Program-made: the position numbers and the translations under genes
Assembly: GCF_002163625.1 (NCBI RefSeq)
Contig: NZ_CP020892.1
Coordinates: 1,860,001 to 1,924,000, forward strand
From: Pseudomonas sp. M30-35
GTDB lineage: Bacteria > Pseudomonadota > Gammaproteobacteria > Pseudomonadales > Pseudomonadaceae
Reading direction: 5' to 3'
DNA length: 64,000 nucleotides
In this document: piece by piece, positions 62,939 through 64,000 of the stretch
Layout: each line of letters opens with the position of its first letter
Position numbering within the stretch: the stretch's first letter is position 1
The notes under the pieces: generated by a model
Told to the model about the DNA's origin: nothing
The model's input: the letters and a program-made list of their open reading frames with translations, nothing else
Database searches by the model: none

Positions 62939-62971
62939 AAAACGCCACAGTTTTTGAGCTGTGGCGTTTTT
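62939..62971 (-). terminator. Rho-independent terminator of the cation transporter gene
   Basis: AAAAACGCCACAG-TTTTTGAG-CTGTGGCGTTTTT: a 13-bp perfect stem with tails on both strands, 19 bases downstream of the transporter stop (on the - strand). Confidence 0.9.
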
Positions 62972-62989
62972 ATTTATCAGGCTTAAGTC

Positions 62990-63622
62990 TTATGGGTGCG
63001 CGTGCTCAACTTTCAGTTCCTGTTGCGCTTGGCGGATGACTTGATAAGCCGAAGTAATTGCCAGAAGCGCCATTACGCTGGCAACCAGCAGGTCTGGCCA
63101 TGCGGTGCCGGTGCCGAACACACCCGCTGCGGCGATTAGTACCGCAACATTGCCCAGAGCATCGTTACGTGTGCACAACCACACGCTGCGCATATTGCTG
63201 TCACCTTCTCGGTATGCATAGAGGAGGGCGGCCACACCGAGGTTTGCGAGCAAGGCCAGGGTGCCGATCACACCCATGGTTTGTGGTTCTGGTATTTGGC
63301 CATTTACTGCGTGCCAGATAGCCACCGCTAAAACGCCTACACCAAATACCAGCATCGATGCGGCTTTGACTAATGAGGCTTTGGCGCGTAATGCGATGCT
63401 CATGCCTAGCACCCAAAGGCTGATGCCGTAATTAGCGGCGTCCCCTAGAAAGTCCAGGGAGTCGGCAAGCAGTGACACCGAGTTGGCTTTAACACCGCTG
63501 GTGATCTCGATGAAAAACATCCCAAGGTTGATCAGCAGTGCAATCCACAGAATCTTGCGATAACGCTCTGGCTGTTGTTGGGTTGATGGATCTGGTGTGT
63601 GATTGCAGCAATGGGCGCTCAT
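62990..63622 (-). CDS. Cation-diffusion-facilitator family transporter (short)
   Basis: This 210-residue protein has six hydrophobic helices and no C-terminal cytoplasmic dimer domain. The transport site pairs are D57-x-x-x-D61 in TM2 (SLLADSLDFLGD) and Cys150-x-x-x-D154 in TM5 (WLCTRNDALGN); the classical TM5 residue is His. The Cys/His-rich start MSAHCCNHTPD and the tail VEHAHP may also bind metal. Likely a proton-coupled exporter of Zn, Cd or another thiophilic ion; metal unproved. It is induced from a MerR-type promoter (63652-63682) that it shares with the divergent regulator. GAGGAGAAG lies before the ATG. Confidence 0.86.
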   Translation of the reverse strand: MSAHCCNHTPDPSTQQQPERYRKILWIALLINLGMFFIEITSGVKANSVSLLADSLDFLGDAANYGISLWVLGMSIALRAKASLVKAASMLVFGVGVLAVAIWHAVNGQIPEPQTMGVIGTLALLANLGVAALLYAYREGDSNMRSVWLCTRNDALGNVAVLIAAAGVFGTGTAWPDLLVASVMALLAITSAYQVIRQAQQELKVEHAHP

Positions 63623-63651
63623 AAGACTTCTCCTCAGTGGCGATAGGCGTT

Positions 63652-63682
63652 ACGCTAAACCCTGTAGTCACTACGGAGTCAA
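63652..63682 (-). promoter_or_regulatory. MerR-type promoter/operator with 19-bp spacer
   Basis: On the - strand, TTGACT (63682-63677) and TAGCGT (63657-63652) are 19 bases apart. The spacer holds the dyad CCGTAGT-GACTACAGGG. An over-long spacer with a central dyad is the hallmark of promoters activated by metal-loaded MerR proteins. It drives the cation transporter; the regulator gene begins at the far end of the site. Confidence 0.85.
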
Positions 63683-63684
63683 GC

Positions 63685-64000
63685 ATGAAAAAGCCATTTA
63701 CCATCAGCGCATTGAGTAAGCAGAGCGGCGTCAATCTTGAGACGATTCGTTTTTATGAGCGCAGTGGATTGTTGCCACAGCCGCAGCGCACCGCTTCTGG
63801 CTATCGCAACTACCAAGATGCAGATGTGCGGCGCGTGCTGTTTATCCGCCGTGGTCGCGAGCTGGGTTTTAGCCTGGATGAAATTCGCAATCTGCTGGAT
63901 TTGGCAAATAGGCCACACAGCCCTTGTGTCGAGGCAGATAAGTTGGTGCAAAGCCATCTGGTGACCATCGAAGATCGTATTCGCGACCTGCAAAAAATGC
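63685..64000 (+). CDS. MerR-family metal-responsive regulator, 5' part only
   Basis: The frame continues past the window edge; 105 residues are visible. The DNA-binding helix-turn-helix is FTISALSKQSGVNLETIRFYERSGLL. It is followed by ASGYRNYQDADVRRVLFI and the dimer helix. Cys81 (PHSPCVEADKLV) sits where the first metal ligand of MerR, ZntR and PbrR lies. The ATG at 63685 directly follows the operator, and the ribosome site GGAG (63675-63678) is within it, so the protein should both repress itself and activate the transporter. The metal is unknown. Confidence 0.92.
   Translation, partial: MKKPFTISALSKQSGVNLETIRFYERSGLLPQPQRTASGYRNYQDADVRRVLFIRRGRELGFSLDEIRNLLDLANRPHSPCVEADKLVQSHLVTIEDRIRDLQKM

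Noticed and set aside
1..64000. CRISPR array, tRNA or rRNA genes, prophage
   Set aside because: No regular spaced repeats, cloverleaf-type sequences or phage gene sets were recognised; a tRNA scan would be needed to be sure.

Overview
The window is a chromosomal segment of a gamma-proteobacterium of the genus Pseudomonas. The evidence is the conserved order pheA-hisC-(tyrA-aroA fusion)-cmk-rpsA-ihfB followed directly by wzz and an O-antigen locus ending in wbpM. A NAGGN osmoprotectant operon, polyphosphate:AMP phosphotransferase and REP-like paired hairpins in many intergenic gaps point the same way. The base composition of the housekeeping parts is moderate. No tRNA, rRNA, CRISPR array or prophage was seen.

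Layout. 1-7326: aromatic amino acid and core genes (pheA 3' end, hisC, tyrA-aroA, cmk, rpsA, ihfB), all on +. 7669-20592: a surface-polysaccharide (O-antigen) cluster on +: wzz, wzx, wzy, a KpsS/KpsC-type putative Kdo transferase, a WbiB-like dTDP-rhamnose 4-epimerase, an O-acetyltransferase, a second putative glycosyltransferase, a WbpV-like reductase, a small PglC-type phosphoglycosyl transferase, wbpM and an SDR. The middle (about 8.7-16.7 kb) is much more AT-rich than the flanks and looks acquired. 20970-21545: a decayed IS66-family transposase. 21653-26278: a - strand block with a KpsF/KdsD-type arabinose-5-phosphate isomerase and rmlBACD (dTDP-L-rhamnose). Together these suggest a small repeat unit, perhaps a 2-acetamido-2,6-dideoxy sugar, L-rhamnose or 6-deoxy-L-talose, and Kdo; this is inference.

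26511-28949: an MFS transporter, a hypothetical gene, a YnfA-type membrane protein and yheU. 29261-34781: the NAGGN operon on - (M42 peptidase, ATP-grasp synthetase, asparagine-synthase-like amidotransferase) with a divergent MarR gene. 34909-39895: mnmC, pap and a thiolase. 40001-44957: a small conserved gene, a flavodoxin-fold quinone reductase overlapping fumC, a DUF2804 protein, a DUF2059 protein and a BolA-type protein. 45211-49954: trhO, a DsbA-like protein, an ABC exporter and an alpha/beta-hydrolase-OsmC fusion. 50288-53077: tyrosine/homogentisate catabolism (hpd, fumarylacetoacetase, maleylacetoacetate isomerase, no hmgA). 53204-56978: an SNF transporter and an HBM-type chemoreceptor. 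57209-62698: a YdjM-like protein, arfB, dkgB with a divergent LysR gene, and an NCS2 purine permease. 62990-64000: a cation-diffusion transporter with an atypical metal site, divergent from a MerR regulator that runs off the end.

Three repeat systems run through the window. The first is a family of paired REP-like hairpins, two of which supply the stop codon of the preceding gene. The second is a 155-170 bp MITE with IS5-like ends, present as two complete copies plus relics. The third is the IS66 remnant. Predicted regulatory sites include a 19-bp-spacer MerR promoter, a TyrR/PhhR box before hpd and a sigma-28-like promoter before the chemoreceptor.
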